Counted from the first letter of the stretch, positions 30,966-40,677 are shown. The stretch is 64,000 nt of DNA from Proteobacteria bacterium ST_bin16 (GCA_002083595.1 MSXT01000012.1:61340-125339), one strand, 5' to 3'. Notes: generated from the letters alone by a model not told the origin. Numbers and translations are program-made.

Positions 30966-31700
30966 ATGCTGAAACAGTTTAGTGTTTATATCACCATCGC
31001 ATTCCTATCCGGTTGTGCAACGCAGCAAGGCAATATTCAACAAGATACTGCCGTTGTGTACACCCGCGCAGTTAATGACGCAGCAATCGCCGAGTCGAAC
31101 GAAATCAGCGACCGGCTTTTTGCCATCAATTCAGCGAATCAAGCTTTGCGATGGAAGGATGGCAAGTTGCTGGTGGTGAGCTGGAAGAGCAAATCTTCCT
31201 ATGAATCGAACTATAAGAACCAGACTCACACTGCGCCGCAGGAGAAGTATGTGACTTGGGTAACGGCGGCGCCGCAATTGCAGGCTTTTTGCCAGGATTT
31301 CGTCAAAAATAATCCGCATGGGGATCTCAATCAGCGGCTGAAACAATATTTGGGGCTCAATCCGGATTGGCATTACGAGGTGTTTATCGAGTTGTGGGTC
31401 GATCCGGTGGATCTGTTCCGGCCTTGTGCCGATCCGGAGATTGACGACGCCAGTTGTCAGCTCAAGTTTGCCGAGGATAAAGTTCCAACGGTGAAGAACA
31501 TCGCCGATTATCCGGCTTTCTACAAGAATCTCTATTTCAATGATTTTCGCTACCGCCCCGGCGTGCCATGGACTGGCTTGGGTTACACCTACGATTGGGG
31601 TAATCCGGCAAGCCGTGTCGGCGCGAGTGAGTATATTCTCAGTCCAAACTCACCGTATCAAATCGAGCGGGTCGTGGAGACGGCCGAATATTGCCGCTAA
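30966..31700 (+). CDS. Uncharacterised lipoprotein
   Basis: A 244-residue exported protein with a lipoprotein signal ending in lipobox LSGC (MLKQFSVYITIAFLSGC). The body has a Trp/Tyr-rich central part (GLNPDWHYEVFIELWVDPVD) and four further Cys (FCQDF, RPCADPE, ASCQLKF, AEYCR) that may form disulfides. The ribosome site AAGGAG is well placed. I recognise no named domain. It follows the SEFIR gene by 57 bp on the same strand, but nothing shows a functional tie. Confidence 0.8.
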   Translation: MLKQFSVYITIAFLSGCATQQGNIQQDTAVVYTRAVNDAAIAESNEISDRLFAINSANQALRWKDGKLLVVSWKSKSSYESNYKNQTHTAPQEKYVTWVTAAPQLQAFCQDFVKNNPHGDLNQRLKQYLGLNPDWHYEVFIELWVDPVDLFRPCADPEIDDASCQLKFAEDKVPTVKNIADYPAFYKNLYFNDFRYRPGVPWTGLGYTYDWGNPASRVGASEYILSPNSPYQIERVVETAEYCR

Positions 31701-32013
31701 GTTGATGGCGGTAGTCAAAATAGATGTTCAAGGAAACCGGCTTTGCCTTGCGCCGGTTGACTCGGGATCGTTTTTAATGGCGGGAACTATGACAAATGTC
31801 CTGGTCTAATTAGGAGTAATATTCTATTGAGACAGTAAGCTCTGTCCATTAAGATTCATTTGAGAAATAAATATAATATGTTGAATTTATTATAATATTT
31901 CTTGTGTGATAAAGTGAATTTGGACTCTCAACCAAACCAAGAGAAGTGTAGAAAAACTTCCTTCATGCCTCGATTTAGTTACATTCTTTTATTCCAGACC
32001 AAAGGAGTATCAA
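31701..32013. other. Gene-free stretch before a PEP-CTERM gene
   Basis: A 313-bp AT-rich gap. Around 31866-31901 there is an imperfect AT inverted repeat (ATATAATATG and ATTATAATATT) that may be part of a promoter for the PEP-CTERM gene. AAAGGAG just before 32014 is its ribosome site. Short frames here lack coding character. No RNA gene is seen. Confidence 0.5.
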
Positions 32014-32715
32014 ATGAAAAAATCACTGGTAACAACCACTTTTTGTTTAACACTCATTACGTTTTCTTCTTTTATCAAAGCGGCGCCTGTTTTAATCGAT
32101 TTTGACGATGTGGCCGGCTCACGGGTAGATATCACCAGCAGGTATGCGGCATTGGGCGTTACTTTGAATGCCATCGACAATCCTTTCCCGCTTTCTGGCG
32201 CTTTCCCTGCCCCTGCTACATTGCCTGCCATTCTAGGCGGCGTGTCGACCTGGACGGAAGGTTTCGCATCCGCATTATCACCGCCTCAGGTTGCAGTAAG
32301 TTCGCCATTTGCTGGAGAGCCTGATTATGGGGATGGCGGGATATTAATCAGTTTTGCGTTTGATGTAGACAGTGTTTCTCTGGTAGGAATCGATAATGGC
32401 ACCAGTTTGGGCGCGGATGACGAATCCGTGACGTTGACGGCTTATGATGCATCTGGAAACAAAATCGGCCAGGTTTATAGCACGGCAAATTTCCCGAGTG
32501 CATTGGGGTATGATCAGACACCGGCTTCCATCGCGATGTCCGGTATCCGCTATGTCGCTTTTAATTATACGGATACCGATTTTGGTTTCTATTCCATCGA
32601 CAACTTGGAATTTGTGGCAGCGCCCGTTCCTGAACCCAATAGGGTCTTTTTGTTCGGCGCGGGTTTGATTGCGCTATTCGGATTCCGCAGAAAGTTCAGC
32701 AGGGTTTATGCTTGA
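32014..32715 (+). CDS. PEP-CTERM sorting domain protein
   Basis: A 233-residue exported protein with a signal peptide (MKKSLVTTTFCLTLITFSSF) and a beta-rich body (ILIDFDD-like start, ending FGFYSIDNLEF). The C-terminal signal is VPEPNRVFLFGAGLIALFGF followed by RRKF. The body resembles PEP-CTERM proteins with a jelly-roll-like fold. It is a different family from the one at 26331, although both begin MKKSLV. Function unknown. Confidence 0.87.
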   Translation: MKKSLVTTTFCLTLITFSSFIKAAPVLIDFDDVAGSRVDITSRYAALGVTLNAIDNPFPLSGAFPAPATLPAILGGVSTWTEGFASALSPPQVAVSSPFAGEPDYGDGGILISFAFDVDSVSLVGIDNGTSLGADDESVTLTAYDASGNKIGQVYSTANFPSALGYDQTPASIAMSGIRYVAFNYTDTDFGFYSIDNLEFVAAPVPEPNRVFLFGAGLIALFGFRRKFSRVYA

Positions 32716-32762
32716 TCATTTGCAACCCAAGCCGCGTAGAAGTTTCTTTGAATAGCAGCGGA

Positions 32763-32788
32763 CAATCACCGGCTAGGGCCGGTGATTG
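32763..32788 (+). terminator. Hairpin after the PEP-CTERM gene
   Basis: A perfect 11-bp stem, CAATCACCGGC (32763-32773) with GCCGGTGATTG (32778-32788), has a four-base loop. It lies 47 bp past the stop. The T run after it is weak, so termination is likely but not certain. Confidence 0.6.
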
Positions 32789-32850
32789 CTTACATCTGAA
32801 GTAGTTCCTGAGTCAAATGATGGGTGTTCGGAGCTTTCCTGGCATCTTCT

Positions 32851-33000
32851 TAGGGAAACGCTGATTAATTGACTATGCGAGCGAATCACTTCGTTGCGCG
32901 GTACTCGCATCCTCGCCTATCTTATTGATATGTCTTGGTTGCTGTGTTCCGTGTGCCTTGTGCTTCATCTCGTCCGCCAAATTAATCAGCGTTTCCTTAG
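32851..33000. repeat. MITE-like element with terminal inverted repeats
   Basis: A stretch of about 150 bp bounded by inverted repeats: GGAAACGCTGATTAATT at 32854-32870 and its exact complement at 32980-32996, extended a few imperfect bases outward (TAGG/CTTA). The inside has further pairing, such as ATGCGAG at 32875 and CTCGCAT. There is no open frame. It looks like a non-autonomous element moved by a transposase elsewhere. I cannot define target-site duplications. Confidence 0.6.
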
Positions 33001-33012
33001 CTAGCCTCTAAA

Positions 33013-33050
33013 AATAATGATAACGGTATCAAGAATTATTATCGTTTTTA
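33013..33050 (+). promoter_or_regulatory. Two adjacent Fur-box-like sites upstream of bfr
   Basis: AATAATGATAACGGTATC (33013-33030) and AGAATTATTATCGTTTTTA (33032-33050) both resemble the Fur consensus. The second shares ATTATTATCGTTTT with the tonB promoter site. They lie just upstream of the probable bfr promoter, a position from which iron-bound Fur can either repress or relieve silencing. Confidence 0.5.
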
Positions 33051-33065
33051 ATCAATAATTTGTTG

Positions 33066-33094
33066 TTGTTTTTGTAGATTTCGACTCGTATAAT
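33066..33094 (+). promoter_or_regulatory. Probable bfr promoter
   Basis: TATAAT at 33089-33094 is a perfect -10 hexamer. TTGTTT at 33066-33071, 17 bp upstream, is a fair -35. Transcription would start near 33101, giving a leader of about 87 bases to the bfr start codon. Confidence 0.6.
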
Positions 33095-33187
33095 GCCGAG
33101 TGTTTGCAAAATACTTCACGGCTCTTGTGCGCTGAGAAATCTGCCAAGAGCTGCCTGTGCCATCCAATCGCGTTAAGGAGTAACACC

Positions 33188-33655
33188 ATGAAAGGCAATC
33201 CCAAAATTATCGATTTGCTGAATAAACTGCTGGCAGAAGAACTGACGGCCATAGATCAATACTTCGCCCATTCGCGCATGTACGAAGATTGGGGATTCAG
33301 CAAGCTGTATGAACGCATCGATCACGAAATGGACGATGAAAAGCAACATGCCGATCAGCTGGTTAAACGGATTCTGCTGCTCGAAGGCGTGCCAGTGATC
33401 GGTAACCGCAGCGCGTTGCGGATTGGCCGGGACGTGCCGGAGATGTTGCAGAACGATCTGGCGCTGGAACGTTCGGTGATTGTCGCGTTACGCGACGCCA
33501 TCGCGATTTGCGAACAGGAACGTGATTACCAAACGCGGGAAATTCTCGAGGGTCTGTTGGCCGAAACCGAGGAAGATCATGCGCATTGGCTGGAACAGCA
33601 ACTGGGATTGATCAACCGGGTAGGGCTACAGAATTATTTGCAATCGCAGATGTGA
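33188..33655 (+). CDS. bfr: Bacterioferritin
   Basis: A 155-residue iron-storage protein forming a 24-subunit shell. It starts MKGNPKIIDLLNKLLAEELT; the ferroxidase ligands are in EELTAIDQYF, DHEMDDEKQHAD and ETEEDHAHWLEQQL. Met52-equivalent haem contact is probably in DHEMDDE. ATG 33188 is preceded by TAAGGAGT. Fur-like sites and a promoter lie upstream. Confidence 0.95.
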   Translation: MKGNPKIIDLLNKLLAEELTAIDQYFAHSRMYEDWGFSKLYERIDHEMDDEKQHADQLVKRILLLEGVPVIGNRSALRIGRDVPEMLQNDLALERSVIVALRDAIAICEQERDYQTREILEGLLAETEEDHAHWLEQQLGLINRVGLQNYLQSQM

Positions 33656-33944
33656 TTGTGGATGTGTCGCTCATGCCGCAAGGAATGGACTGCGTCATGA
33701 GCGATGACTTCAAACCGGTCTCGTACTCACGAAATCACGACCGGCCAGGATTCACCCGCTAGCCTGAACAATAGATCCTCAACCGGCTACCGGTTGTTGC
33801 AACGAATACCCTCTGAAATTTGTCATTGCTTCCGGAATCAGAAAAACGCATTCCGGGGTACGATTCCGCATATAATCACAACGTTAGTGCAGCTTAATCC
33901 GCTATCGGCCGGATCAATCCTCTTCGATAACCAATTTTATTTGC

Positions 33945-36794
33945 ATGCTGGATCAGACCCGAACATCAACTGGAGTGTTTTTGAAGATCATACGGCACAA
34001 TGCTTATGCGGCTACTGGTTATGCCTTGTTAGGCTTCCTGGGGTTGTTGCTCGCGATTCCGCCGGGTTATGCGAGTCCGGTGTTTCCTGCCGCTGGTCTG
34101 GCGCTGGCGCTGACGCTGGTGTCCGGTTACCGGGTGTTACCGGGCATCTGGATCGGTTCGATGGGACTCAATATCTGGGTTGCATGGAATCATAACGTTC
34201 TCACGCAGGATAGTATCCTGATCGCTACGTTTTTAGGCGTGGGCGCGATGCTGCAAGCAGCCATTGGGGCTTGGCTCGTGCGCCGGTATATCAAGGACCG
34301 CTGGCAAACGTTGATGCGGGAACAAGAGATCTTCGCTTTTTTTCTGCTGGGTGGCCCGTTGTCTTGCGTGATCTCAGTCAGTATCGCGCATCTGACGCTG
34401 TTTTTTTCCGGTGCTATCCATGCGGACGATATCTCTTGGTCGTGGTGGAACTGGTGGGCTGGCGATACCTTCGGGGTGCTCGTCTTCGCACCGCTGTTGC
34501 TGGCTTTCTTCGGCAAGCAATCCTGCTGGAAAACGCGCAAGATCGTTATTGCACCTATTATGCTGATTCTGGTGGTGTTGATAGTGACCGGATTCGTTAA
34601 CACATCGAAACTTGAAAGCAGGCAACAGCACGCCGAAATTCAAAATATCGGGCAAAACATCGCTTTTCTGCTACAGGAGCGTTTCAACGCCTACAACGAA
34701 ACGCTATCGGCACTGCGGCGCTTGGCCGAGCTGAATCCGGCTATGAGTTACCAGCAATTCGATTACTTTACCCAAGAAATATTGCAGGAATCTCAGGGCA
34801 TTGCAGGACTAAGCTACAATTATTTTGTGCGTGACCGGGACCGGCAGCACTTCGAGCGGACTCAATCCGGAAGTGTTCCTGGGGAGCCGTTCCGCATAAC
34901 TGAAATGGATGCGCAGGGTGAGTTAGCCGTTGCAAGCAAGCGGCCGGAGTATATTGTCGTGACCTATATCACGCCGCTTGCAAGCAATCAAAGGGCGATC
35001 GGTTACGATATTTATTCCAATCCCGTCCGGGCGGAAGCCATTGACCGCGCCCGGCATTCCGGCCAGCCAGCGGCCACCAGTTTGATCAATCTGGTGCAGG
35101 ATCAGCACAACAAAGCGGGCATATTGGTACTGCACCCCGCTTACCGCCAGAATTTCGATCAGAGCGGAGCGGAACATTCAGCAGAATTTATCGGTTTTGT
35201 GGTAGGTGCATTGAAAATTCCCGATATGGTCAAATCCGTTACCGGCAGCATCGCAACGCCAGGTATTGTTTTTCAATTGTGGGATTCCGCCGCGCAGCGC
35301 GACAGTCAACTGTTGTTCAGTTCTGCGCCGGGAGTTGCAGCAGATCCTTATTTCGATTGGCGGACAACATTGATGATGGCCGATCGCAGCTGGGAATTGG
35401 TCATTTTTCCGGACGCGAAATGGCTGAGTGCGCATCGGCCATGGCAGGCTTGGGCGCTGTGCTTCGCCGGGTTGCTCGTGGCCAGTATGCTGCAAATGCT
35501 GATGCTGGTCACTACAGGCCGGACCCTGCTGATTCAGGAAACCGTCGATGAGCAGACGGCGCAATTGCGTGCGAACAGCGAAGCGCTCCGGCAAGCTATG
35601 GTCGCGGCGGAATCGGCCAATTTGGCCAAGAGCCAGTTTCTGGCCACCATGTCCCATGAAATCCGCACGCCGCTGAATGGCATTCTGGGTATGGCCTACC
35701 TGCTCCAAATGCCGGACATCAACGATAACGAGCGATTGGATTATGCCCGGGTGATCATCACTTCCGGGAATAACTTGCTGGTCATACTCAACGATATCCT
35801 TGACTTGTCCAAAATCGAGGCTGGACAGATCAAATTGGAAAGTCATGTTTTTGATCCTGGGCAACTGCTGCTGGAAACGGCGGCGCTATTTGCCGAGAGC
35901 GCGAATATGAAAGGACTGGCGCTCGATGTGTCATGGCACGGAGAGCCGCACATGCGCTATTACTCGGACTCGTTCAGAATAAGCCAAATGCTGGCCAATC
36001 TGGTCAACAATGCCATCAAATTTACGCCGCAAGGTTTCGTGCGTATCGAAGCACGCGAACTCAGAGGTGCATCCGCGGAAACCTTGCTGGAGTTTGCGGT
36101 GATCGATAGCGGCATTGGCATTCCCGCGGACAAGCACGATAAATTGTTTAAACCATTCTCCCAGGTGGATGCCTCGACCACCCGTCAATACGGCGGTACC
36201 GGTCTTGGTTTATCCATCGTGCACCATTTGGCCAAATTGCTGGGAGGCAGCGTCGGGGTCGAAAGCCAGGAAAGCAAGGGCACGAGAATATGGTTCCGGG
36301 TCCGTGCTAACCCGGCCAGTGGCGGCGATGCAGACAATCTTGCCGCGAGCGATACCCGCATCACCGGCGAAGTGCCGGTAAGAACAGCTGCTCCGCAAAC
36401 CGGGGTGATTTTGGTGGCTGAGGATAATGTGATCGGCCGCACAGTCATCGTCGCTTTACTGGAGAAACAAGGATTCCGCTGCAAAGTTGTTGAAAATGGC
36501 CAGGAAGCGGTGAATGCTGTGATACAGGGATTGCAACCGGCGCTTGTGCTGATGGATTGCGAAATGCCGGTGATGAACGGGTATCAAGCGACAGAGACAA
36601 TCCGGCAATGGGAACGGGAAACCGGAAAGGCGCATCTGCCTATCATTGCCTTGACTGCGAATGCCTTCGAGGATAACCGTCAGCGCTGCTTTGCCGCGGG
36701 TATGGATGATTTTCTTGCCAAACCCGTCAATATGAATCTGTTGGTGGTGACGCTGAACAAGTGGACCAATCGGCTCACCGGCTCCAACCGCTAG
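33945..36794 (+). CDS. MASE1-CHASE hybrid sensor histidine kinase
   Basis: A 949-residue membrane kinase. Residues about 15-220 are a MASE1 multi-helix sensor (PAAGLALALTLVSGYRVLPGIW, shown as parts PAAGLALAL and SGYRVLPGIW). Residues 240-500 form a periplasmic CHASE domain (GLSYNYFVRDRDRQHFE, YIVVTYITP, GYDIYSNPVRAEA). The HisKA domain has His571 in SHEIRTPLNG; the ATPase has NNAIKFTPQG, DSGIGIP and GGTGLGLSI. A receiver domain near 820-940 has phospho-acceptor Asp871 in VLMDCEMPVMNGYQ. No output regulator is adjacent. The ligand is unknown. Confidence 0.92.
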   Translation: MLDQTRTSTGVFLKIIRHNAYAATGYALLGFLGLLLAIPPGYASPVFPAAGLALALTLVSGYRVLPGIWIGSMGLNIWVAWNHNVLTQDSILIATFLGVGAMLQAAIGAWLVRRYIKDRWQTLMREQEIFAFFLLGGPLSCVISVSIAHLTLFFSGAIHADDISWSWWNWWAGDTFGVLVFAPLLLAFFGKQSCWKTRKIVIAPIMLILVVLIVTGFVNTSKLESRQQHAEIQNIGQNIAFLLQERFNAYNETLSALRRLAELNPAMSYQQFDYFTQEILQESQGIAGLSYNYFVRDRDRQHFERTQSGSVPGEPFRITEMDAQGELAVASKRPEYIVVTYITPLASNQRAIGYDIYSNPVRAEAIDRARHSGQPAATSLINLVQDQHNKAGILVLHPAYRQNFDQSGAEHSAEFIGFVVGALKIPDMVKSVTGSIATPGIVFQLWDSAAQRDSQLLFSSAPGVAADPYFDWRTTLMMADRSWELVIFPDAKWLSAHRPWQAWALCFAGLLVASMLQMLMLVTTGRTLLIQETVDEQTAQLRANSEALRQAMVAAESANLAKSQFLATMSHEIRTPLNGILGMAYLLQMPDINDNERLDYARVIITSGNNLLVILNDILDLSKIEAGQIKLESHVFDPGQLLLETAALFAESANMKGLALDVSWHGEPHMRYYSDSFRISQMLANLVNNAIKFTPQGFVRIEARELRGASAETLLEFAVIDSGIGIPADKHDKLFKPFSQVDASTTRQYGGTGLGLSIVHHLAKLLGGSVGVESQESKGTRIWFRVRANPASGGDADNLAASDTRITGEVPVRTAAPQTGVILVAEDNVIGRTVIVALLEKQGFRCKVVENGQEAVNAVIQGLQPALVLMDCEMPVMNGYQATETIRQWERETGKAHLPIIALTANAFEDNRQRCFAAGMDDFLAKPVNMNLLVVTLNKWTNRLTGSNR

Positions 36795-36811
36795 AAAGAT
36801 TATTCAATCCG

Positions 36812-37417
36812 TTACCAGTAACGGAAATTGCCCGTATCCAAGTGAACAAAGTTGGAAGAAGGATAATAACCGACGCCACCGGCTTGCAGCGACATGGCAG
36901 CAGAGCGGATATCGGAGAGTTTGCGGCCTGGCAGGCGGATGTCGATGGCTTTGCCGTGCGTATGCATGCTGTTTTTGGCGACGCCGCCGCTTTGTTCGGC
37001 CAGTTTGGCGTTGGTGGCAGGTGAACGGTAGGCGGAGATGACGTGGAATTCTTGCCGGGTGCCTAAGCGGTGTTGCAGTAAATAGAGTAAGTCAAACAGG
37101 TCGGGGTCGATGGAACGCCGGTCACCGGTGCGGTGATCGCGCAATACGTAATTGATCGCGCGCATGCCTTCGGGAATATAGCGGCCATTGGCCCAAAACA
37201 CGGCTTGTGTGCGTTCGCCGGTATGTAAATTAAGGAAACTGAGCTTCTTTTCAAACGGTCTTCTGATTGCTGCATGCACGGTCGATGCCGTCATGGGTAG
37301 CGCCAGTGCGGCGCATGCGCCCAATCCTGCACGTAAAAAACGGCGGCGGCTTAATTCTGGTGTTTGTTCTGATTCTGATTTTGATGAGTTTGCTTGATTG
37401 AATAAACTTCGTATCAT
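36812..37417 (-). CDS. DUF882/M15-like periplasmic peptidase (YcbK/MepK type)
   Basis: A 201-residue protein with a Tat signal (SRRRFLRAGLGACAALALPM). The mature domain has HVISAYRSPATNAKLAEQ, MHTHGKAIDIRLPG and FVHLDTGNFRYW, carrying the M15 zinc ligands His, Asp and His. Family members such as E. coli MepK cut 3-3 peptidoglycan crosslinks made by L,D-transpeptidases. It is next to such a transpeptidase, 50 bp away on the same strand, which supports that role. Confidence 0.9.
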   Translation of the reverse strand: MIRSLFNQANSSKSESEQTPELSRRRFLRAGLGACAALALPMTASTVHAAIRRPFEKKLSFLNLHTGERTQAVFWANGRYIPEGMRAINYVLRDHRTGDRRSIDPDLFDLLYLLQHRLGTRQEFHVISAYRSPATNAKLAEQSGGVAKNSMHTHGKAIDIRLPGRKLSDIRSAAMSLQAGGVGYYPSSNFVHLDTGNFRYW

Positions 37418-37467
37418 CGGCTGTTTTCTCCCTGAAAATCTTGCGAATGTGTGCGAATAATCAATTG

Positions 37468-39105
37468 CTACCAGCGAGCATAACGCAAAGTGCTTGAATC
37501 CCGGTCATAAATATCGGGGTAAAAATGTACTAATTTGTCTGGCCCATTAGTCCAGGCCGTAATATACACTAAGTAAATCGGCAGCGGTTTAGGTAAATGC
37601 GTGGTGATGGTCTTGTCGCCTTCCATGTTTTCCGTGAATTTTTCCCATAAACTATCTTTGTTCAAAGCAAAAGCCGCCAATTCCAGCGGCTTTTCCAGCC
37701 GGATGCAGCCGGAGCTGAACGTGCGGATATCTCTCTGGAACAGCGATTTGGACGGCGTATCGTGCAGATAGATATCGAAAGAATTGGCGAACATGAACTT
37801 AAGCCGGCCCAGCGCGTTGTGCTTGCCGGGATCCTGGCGCAGAACATAAGGAAATCCTCGCTTGAGGCTATGCCAATCGATGGTGTCCGGGTCGATGGGT
37901 TCGCCGTTGCGGTTATTGCCGGGATAAATCTTGAAACCGCCATTCGTGAAGAATGCCGGGTCGTTTTGCTGTTTCGGCAGCAGATCCTTGACCGCAATGC
38001 TGACCGGAACATTCCAATAGGGATTAATCACCATGTGCGACAACGCGCCGTTGAAACTGGGTGTGCTGCGGTAATCGCGCCCTACGATGATGCGCATATC
38101 CAGAACTTGCTCGTCGTTTTCAAACGCGGAAAGCTTGAAACCGGCGGTATTCACCAGCAAATAACGCGTACCTAGATTTCCCGGCAGCCAGCGCAGGCGC
38201 TCCATGTTGATGCGCAGCTGGCGGATTTTCCAGGTCAGCGGCCGATTCATGGCGCGCAGGGTGTTTTTGCCGATTACGCCATCACTGTTCAAACCATGCT
38301 GCGCTTGAAAGGCCTTGACCGCCGTCACCAGCTCCTGATCGTAGTGCTGGTTTCCGCTGGCGGCGATGTGATATTCGGCGACACCGTCGGCCGTATACGC
38401 TTGCACCATGCGCTGGCGGATCAGGGGAATGTGCGGATGTGTGTCGCCCGGCCGTATCGAGGGTGAACTGGGAATATGCACCCACTCGGTGTGATTACCG
38501 GCGAGCTGGCGGTAGTGCGCCAATGTTTGCTTGAGCGACTGATAACTGGGATTCTTCGGGGATAACTCATCGAACGCTTGGTGCAAGCGGTTTTTCTTGA
38601 GCGCTTCCTGCAAGAATGCGACGGCATCGAAGGTACGCTGTGGGATGTGCCAGTCCTTGTCAGCCGCGGTTGCCGTCAAATGTCCGCGCGCTAAATCCCG
38701 CGCCAGCATCAGCACGGCATGCGTTGTCAGCACTTCCAGCTCGACCGCTGCGGATGAAGATTGTCCGGCGTGATGCTGCAATTGCTGTAAATGTTGCAGT
38801 TGATAATCTTCGCTATCCAGCCCTTCGGTTTCCGCATGGGCGATGAACGTTAACGCCGTGTCGAGCAAGGACGATGCCGGGTTTGCCGTGACCCATACCG
38901 GCTGGGAATTCCGCGCGGCATAGAATCGTTGCAAGTCGGCAAGTCCGTTTTTGTTCAGCGAAAGCGACGCGGGTTTTGCGAGTTGCCGTTCGATTTCTTT
39001 TGCATCCGCGATCAGCGCGAGAGTGGTCGATGGATTGAACAGAAGAAACAAACAACAGAAAAATTGGAAATGCGGTAAGAAAAGTTTATTTTGAAAGCGG
39101 CGCAC
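37468..39105 (-). CDS. L,D-transpeptidase (YcbB/LdtD type)
   Basis: Makes 3-3 crosslinks in peptidoglycan. The YkuD domain has the His and Cys motif in IYLHDTPSKSLFQRDIRTFS followed by SGCIRLEKP; GHI-type GVIGKNTLRAMN marks the peptidoglycan-binding domain. I take GTG 39105 as the start: it has AAGGAA eight bases upstream and begins directly at a signal peptide (MRRFQNKLFLPHFQFFCCLF then LLFNPSTTLA). ATG codons further upstream give no signal peptide at the N-terminus. The protein is 545 residues. Confidence 0.92.
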   Translation of the reverse strand: MRRFQNKLFLPHFQFFCCLFLLFNPSTTLALIADAKEIERQLAKPASLSLNKNGLADLQRFYAARNSQPVWVTANPASSLLDTALTFIAHAETEGLDSEDYQLQHLQQLQHHAGQSSSAAVELEVLTTHAVLMLARDLARGHLTATAADKDWHIPQRTFDAVAFLQEALKKNRLHQAFDELSPKNPSYQSLKQTLAHYRQLAGNHTEWVHIPSSPSIRPGDTHPHIPLIRQRMVQAYTADGVAEYHIAASGNQHYDQELVTAVKAFQAQHGLNSDGVIGKNTLRAMNRPLTWKIRQLRINMERLRWLPGNLGTRYLLVNTAGFKLSAFENDEQVLDMRIIVGRDYRSTPSFNGALSHMVINPYWNVPVSIAVKDLLPKQQNDPAFFTNGGFKIYPGNNRNGEPIDPDTIDWHSLKRGFPYVLRQDPGKHNALGRLKFMFANSFDIYLHDTPSKSLFQRDIRTFSSGCIRLEKPLELAAFALNKDSLWEKFTENMEGDKTITTHLPKPLPIYLVYITAWTNGPDKLVHFYPDIYDRDSSTLRYARW

Positions 39106-39351
39106 GCAGCGATTCCTTTGCTGAACAGTGTGATTAAATGTAGTTGCCGGGATTTTATCATCAATGCTGTGTGGCCACGTACCGGTCTGAAAGGTGCAAT
39201 CACCGCCCATTTCTAAATTTTTGCGGTCATTGGCTCCAAACATTTTCTGACAGCAGCGCATTTGACTGTATCCCCGCCTTTCCGTATATTTTTCCCGCAA
39301 CAAAAACGGTTTCCCGTTTCCCTGTATAACGCATTGAGAAAAATACCAATC

Positions 39352-40656
39352 ATGACAGCCCAACAGCACGTGCAGCATTTACTGGATTTCATCGACCAAA
39401 GCCCGAGTCCCTGGCACGCGGTGGCTACGGTCGAAACGGCGATTCAGGCAGCGCAGTTTGTCCGCCTGGACGAAACCGCCAAATGGTCATTGCAAGCGGG
39501 CGGGCGCTATTACGTGGTGCGCGACGATTCGTCGATTGTGTTGTTCGTGGTGGGGCGCAAAGCGCCCGCCGAATCGGGGTTCAAGATCGTGGGCGCACAC
39601 ACCGATTCGCCGGGATTCCGCATCCGGCCGAATGTGGCGACCGTGAACGACGGCTTGGCCCGGCTCGGCGTTGAAATCTACGGCGGGCCGATTCTCGCGA
39701 CCTTTGCCGACCGCGATCTGAGTTTGGCTGGGCGGATCAGCTACGTCGACGAACAAGGAAATCTCGCTTATAAACGGGTACGCTTCGACCGGCCGCTGCT
39801 GCGTTTGCCGAATCTGGCGATTCACATGAATCGGGGTGTCAATGAGGATGGTTTGAAGTTTCACAAGCAGAACGAATTGCCGCTGCTGTTCGCGCAATTG
39901 ACCAGTGGCCAATTGCCGAAACCTTACTTTCTGCAACTGCTGGAACAAGCAACGGGCATCGGTGCCAAGCAACTGCTGTCGTGGGATTTGGCAGTGTACG
40001 ATACGCAGAAGGGTGCATTCTGGGGCGCGAACGAGGAATTTTACGCCGACAGCCAGATCGATAATCTGGCTTCCTGTCACGCCGCGCTGCAAGCCATGCT
40101 GGACGATAGCGTGCTGAACCATGCGGAAAGTACTTTGGTGTGCGCGTTTTTCGATCACGAGGAAATCGGCAGCGAAAGCCATATCGGCGCCGGTGGCAGC
40201 TTTTTGTCCGATGTATTGCAGCGCATCAGCATCGCGGCTTCATCCGAGCGCGAAGACACGGCACGTGCGCTGGCGCAGAGTTTCTTGATCAGCGCGGACA
40301 TGGCGCATGCTTATCAACCCAACTTTCCTTCGGCGTACGACGCCGATCATCGCGTTTTCGTCAACAAAGGCCCGGTGATCAAATCCAACGCCAACCGCCG
40401 CTACAGCTCCGAAAGCGTGTCGATTGCGCATTTCATCCGCTGGTGCGAGGAAGCCGGTGTTCCCCATCAACGCTACTCGCACCGCAGCGACCTGCCGTGC
40501 GGCAGCACCATCGGCCCGATCGCCTCGGCGAAACTCGGCATCCGCAGCGTCGATATCGGCTGCCCGATGTGGGCCATGCACAGCGTCCGGGAAAGCGCCG
40601 GTGTGCAGGATCATGAATATATGATCCAAGTGTTGAAGCGGTTTTTTAGCGATTAG
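39352..40656 (+). CDS. apeB: M18 family aminopeptidase
   Basis: A 434-residue cytoplasmic zinc aminopeptidase, preferring acidic N-terminal residues in related enzymes. Metal ligands and catalytic residues are in GAHTDSPGFRI, QIDNLASCHA, FFDHEEIGSESHIGAGGS, SADMAHAYQPNF and the C-terminal CPMWAMHSVRES. ATG 39352 (MTAQQHVQHLLDFI) is the usual start. It is intact and stands alone. Gene symbol by family comparison. Confidence 0.92.
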   Translation: MTAQQHVQHLLDFIDQSPSPWHAVATVETAIQAAQFVRLDETAKWSLQAGGRYYVVRDDSSIVLFVVGRKAPAESGFKIVGAHTDSPGFRIRPNVATVNDGLARLGVEIYGGPILATFADRDLSLAGRISYVDEQGNLAYKRVRFDRPLLRLPNLAIHMNRGVNEDGLKFHKQNELPLLFAQLTSGQLPKPYFLQLLEQATGIGAKQLLSWDLAVYDTQKGAFWGANEEFYADSQIDNLASCHAALQAMLDDSVLNHAESTLVCAFFDHEEIGSESHIGAGGSFLSDVLQRISIAASSEREDTARALAQSFLISADMAHAYQPNFPSAYDADHRVFVNKGPVIKSNANRRYSSESVSIAHFIRWCEEAGVPHQRYSHRSDLPCGSTIGPIASAKLGIRSVDIGCPMWAMHSVRESAGVQDHEYMIQVLKRFFSD

Positions 40657-40677
40657 GCACGGCAATTATTTCAAGAG

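Noticed and set aside
33704..34195. Plus-strand frame of 163 codons overlapping the start of the hybrid kinase gene
   Set aside because: No ribosome site or domain; it is mostly in an overlapping frame of the MASE1 region, which reads as a clear membrane domain in the kinase frame.
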